Source of the DNA: CAZMHJ01 sp964566075
GTDB lineage: Bacteria; Patescibacteriota; Saccharimonadia; Saccharimonadales; CAIOMD01
Assembly: GCA_964566075.1 (NCBI GenBank)
Contig: CAZMHJ010000032.1
Span: forward strand, 1 to 11,339
Direction: 5' to 3'
DNA length: 11,339 nucleotides
The number at the start of each line of letters is the position of its first letter. Position 1 is the stretch's first letter. Below are positions 10,032-11,339 of this stretch, piece after piece. Made by a program: the position numbers and the translations under genes. Below the pieces are notes generated by a model. The model was not told the origin of the DNA, did not search any database, and saw only the letters and a list, made by a program, of their open reading frames with translations.

Positions 10032-11339
10032 TTATCGATTACTATTTTTTGTATCTTCTTTTGTTGGCGAAATGATTTGTACATTTATATCTGGGTCGTA
10101 TGGTACCGGTGGTGTTTTTTGTCGTTTAGGTAACAGTGTCTTGCCAAACTCAATCGATTTACTAACTGTATATCCTAATGGATACCCCCGGGGTTTTAGT
10201 ACAAAGAACCAAATCGCTATTGCCGTGACTACGAGTGCAGCTATGAGACCAATAACACCGATAGCTATCCCCTTGCCAATAGGTGTGTGCTTGGCTTCAA
10301 TACCTGCAACCTCAGCAGCGTTTTCAATACCTAATACTTTTGTGACCTCACTCTGAGAACCATCTATATAATAGGTTCGTTCGGTAATGGTATAGCTACC
10401 GTTTTTAAGTAACTTTGTGTTGAGCGCAAATGGCGCTTGCGTCACCTTTTCTATTAGTTGTTCACCGTCGTAGTATTCAATGTATTGGATTGCTTTTTCT
10501 TTAGTTGGGTTAACGACGTTACTAATATCAAGGCTGGCAAGACCTGAAACTTGGCTATCAACGCTTGTGTTTGCAACTTGGGCACCGGTTTGTTGATTGG
10601 TAACCTGTGCCGATGCTGCAGTGGTTGTATCGACTGACGATGTAATTGGAGTAGGAGCTACTGGTGCAGGTTTGCCGGCCACCGTTATGCTTAGGCTGGC
10701 AGAAACTGTCTTACTGTCTTGGTTCTTACACGTTAGCGTATAGCTTGTTGATTCAAGCAAGGTGCCGGTAGTAATACTGCCGTTTGGCTCTTGATCGGTA
10801 CCAGGATTAATATGGCATCCAGCAGCAATAACCCCAGTCGTAGACCACCGAAGCGTAGTTGATTGTCCGTTGCCAAGATTAGTCCTGTCGGCAGCGAACG
10901 ATACGATAACAGGTGGTGGTACTGGCGCCGGTGCAGCTGTCACCGTTATGGTAATCGGCGTCGCCTGTGTACTGCCTGCGTTATTTTGGCATGTTAACGA
11001 ATATTGTGTTGTAGCGGTGATATTTGATATTACAAGCCCGTTAACCGTCCCAGCTCCACCGATATTACCTGGGTTAAAGACACATGAGGTTGCACCACTA
11101 CTGGACCAACTAAAGGTCACACTGCCGCCACTCTGTATAGTTGTTTTATCAGCACTAAATGTCGGTTTTACCGGCGGTGTCGGTGCAGCATTCACTGTAA
11201 TACTAACTGTCTTAGAAACGGATTGGACTGCAGTGTTATAGCAAGTAAGTGTGTATGTTTTGGTGCCGACGGTTGTAAGCACCGGTGTTTGCCACCTGGT
11301 TGCCGTTGTCCCCACTGTCCCACTAGGCGTTACATCACA
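10032..11339 (-). CDS. Membrane-anchored surface protein with repeated Ig-like domains, C-terminal part
   Basis: The reading frame is open to the right edge, so only the last 435 residues are visible (numbered here from the edge). Residues 1-50 are the end of one Ig-like domain, about 55-135 a second and about 140-221 a third. Each ends in YTLTC or YSLTC, with a partner Cys 29-30 residues earlier, spaced for a disulfide. Proline-rich linkers (APTPPVKP, APAPVPPP, APVAPTP) separate them. A Thr/Ser/Gln-rich stretch (about 225-265) is followed by a fourth beta-sandwich-like unit, about 280-335, with the pattern YYDGEQL then KNGSYTIT. A membrane helix spans about 357-381, and a basic 54-residue tail follows, presumably cytoplasmic. 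This gives an outside N-terminus and an inside C-terminus. A role in adhesion or contact with a host cell is plausible for a CPR epibiont, by inference. A GTG at 11315 is internal, not the start. Confidence 0.92.
   Translation of the reverse strand, partial: CDVTPSGTVGTTATRWQTPVLTTVGTKTYTLTCYNTAVQSVSKTVSITVNAAPTPPVKPTFSADKTTIQSGGSVTFSWSSSGATSCVFNPGNIGGAGTVNGLVISNITATTQYSLTCQNNAGSTQATPITITVTAAPAPVPPPVIVSFAADRTNLGNGQSTTLRWSTTGVIAAGCHINPGTDQEPNGSITTGTLLESTSYTLTCKNQDSKTVSASLSITVAGKPAPVAPTPITSSVDTTTAASAQVTNQQTGAQVANTSVDSQVSGLASLDISNVVNPTKEKAIQYIEYYDGEQLIEKVTQAPFALNTKLLKNGSYTITERTYYIDGSQSEVTKVLGIENAAEVAGIEAKHTPIGKGIAIGVIGLIAALVVTAIAIWFFVLKPRGYPLGYTVSKSIEFGKTLLPKRQKTPPVPYDPDINVQIISPTKEDTKNSNR

Noticed and set aside
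11315..11315. GTG as start codon of the surface protein.
   Set aside because: The frame stays open to the window edge, and the upstream residues (CDVTPSGT) continue the Ig-domain pattern, so the gene begins outside the window.
1..11339. CRISPR array, insertion sequence or transposase.
   Set aside because: No regularly spaced direct repeats, no transposase-like reading frame and no terminal repeats around the accessory segment were seen.
1..11339. UGA recoded to glycine, as in Gracilibacteria and Absconditabacteria.
   Set aside because: GreA, ProRS, RseP, UppS, RRF, EF-Ts and S2 are full length with no in-frame TGA, so the standard code suffices.

Overview
The window looks like a chromosomal segment from a candidate-phyla-radiation (CPR) bacterium, most likely a Saccharibacteria (TM7)-type genome. 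This is inference. The support is AT-leaning DNA, compact and short versions of housekeeping proteins (a 415-aa prolyl-tRNA synthetase without the editing insert, a 199-aa EF-Ts), a TrmB-type regulator, and a large Ig-like surface protein. The core genes run full length under the standard code, so the UGA-to-glycine recoding of Gracilibacteria/Absconditabacteria is not seen.

Layout, left to right. (1) 1-5208, all on the minus strand: a translation and cell-envelope block, read frr - uppS - rseP - CPBP protease - proS - greA - lysS (only the lysS start is inside the window). It resembles the widespread bacterial order rpsB-tsf-pyrH-frr-uppS-cdsA-dxr-rseP-proS, with cdsA and dxr absent from their usual place. 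(2) 5209-7932: an apparent accessory segment between frr and tsf, where pyrH would often lie. It holds a plus-strand 57-aa two-helix membrane protein with its own strong promoter, Shine-Dalgarno site and structured 3' end. It also holds a minus-strand pair of unrecognised soluble proteins (179 and 278 aa) and a divergent plus-strand TrmB-family regulator. The divergent promoter region contains three palindromes. (3) 7955-9419, minus strand: rpsB-tsf, with a sigma70-like promoter and a folded leader. (4) 9421-11339, minus strand: a bidirectional-type terminator, an unrecognised charged 170-aa protein with a clear promoter, and the 3' part of a membrane-anchored surface protein built of Ig-like domains.

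How it works together. The core genes serve translation (S2, EF-Ts, RRF, ProRS, LysRS), transcript elongation (GreA) and the envelope (UppS, RseP, CPBP). The middle segment reads as a self-contained regulated module. The TrmB-like protein probably represses its own gene and the divergent two-gene operon through TATTGTCA half-sites, and a fourth copy of this octamer lies at the promoter of the 170-aa gene. Several genes that begin a transcript lack a Shine-Dalgarno site and have a -10-like box 7-10 bases before the start codon, which suggests leaderless mRNAs. None of the 14 stop codons visible in the window is TGA.
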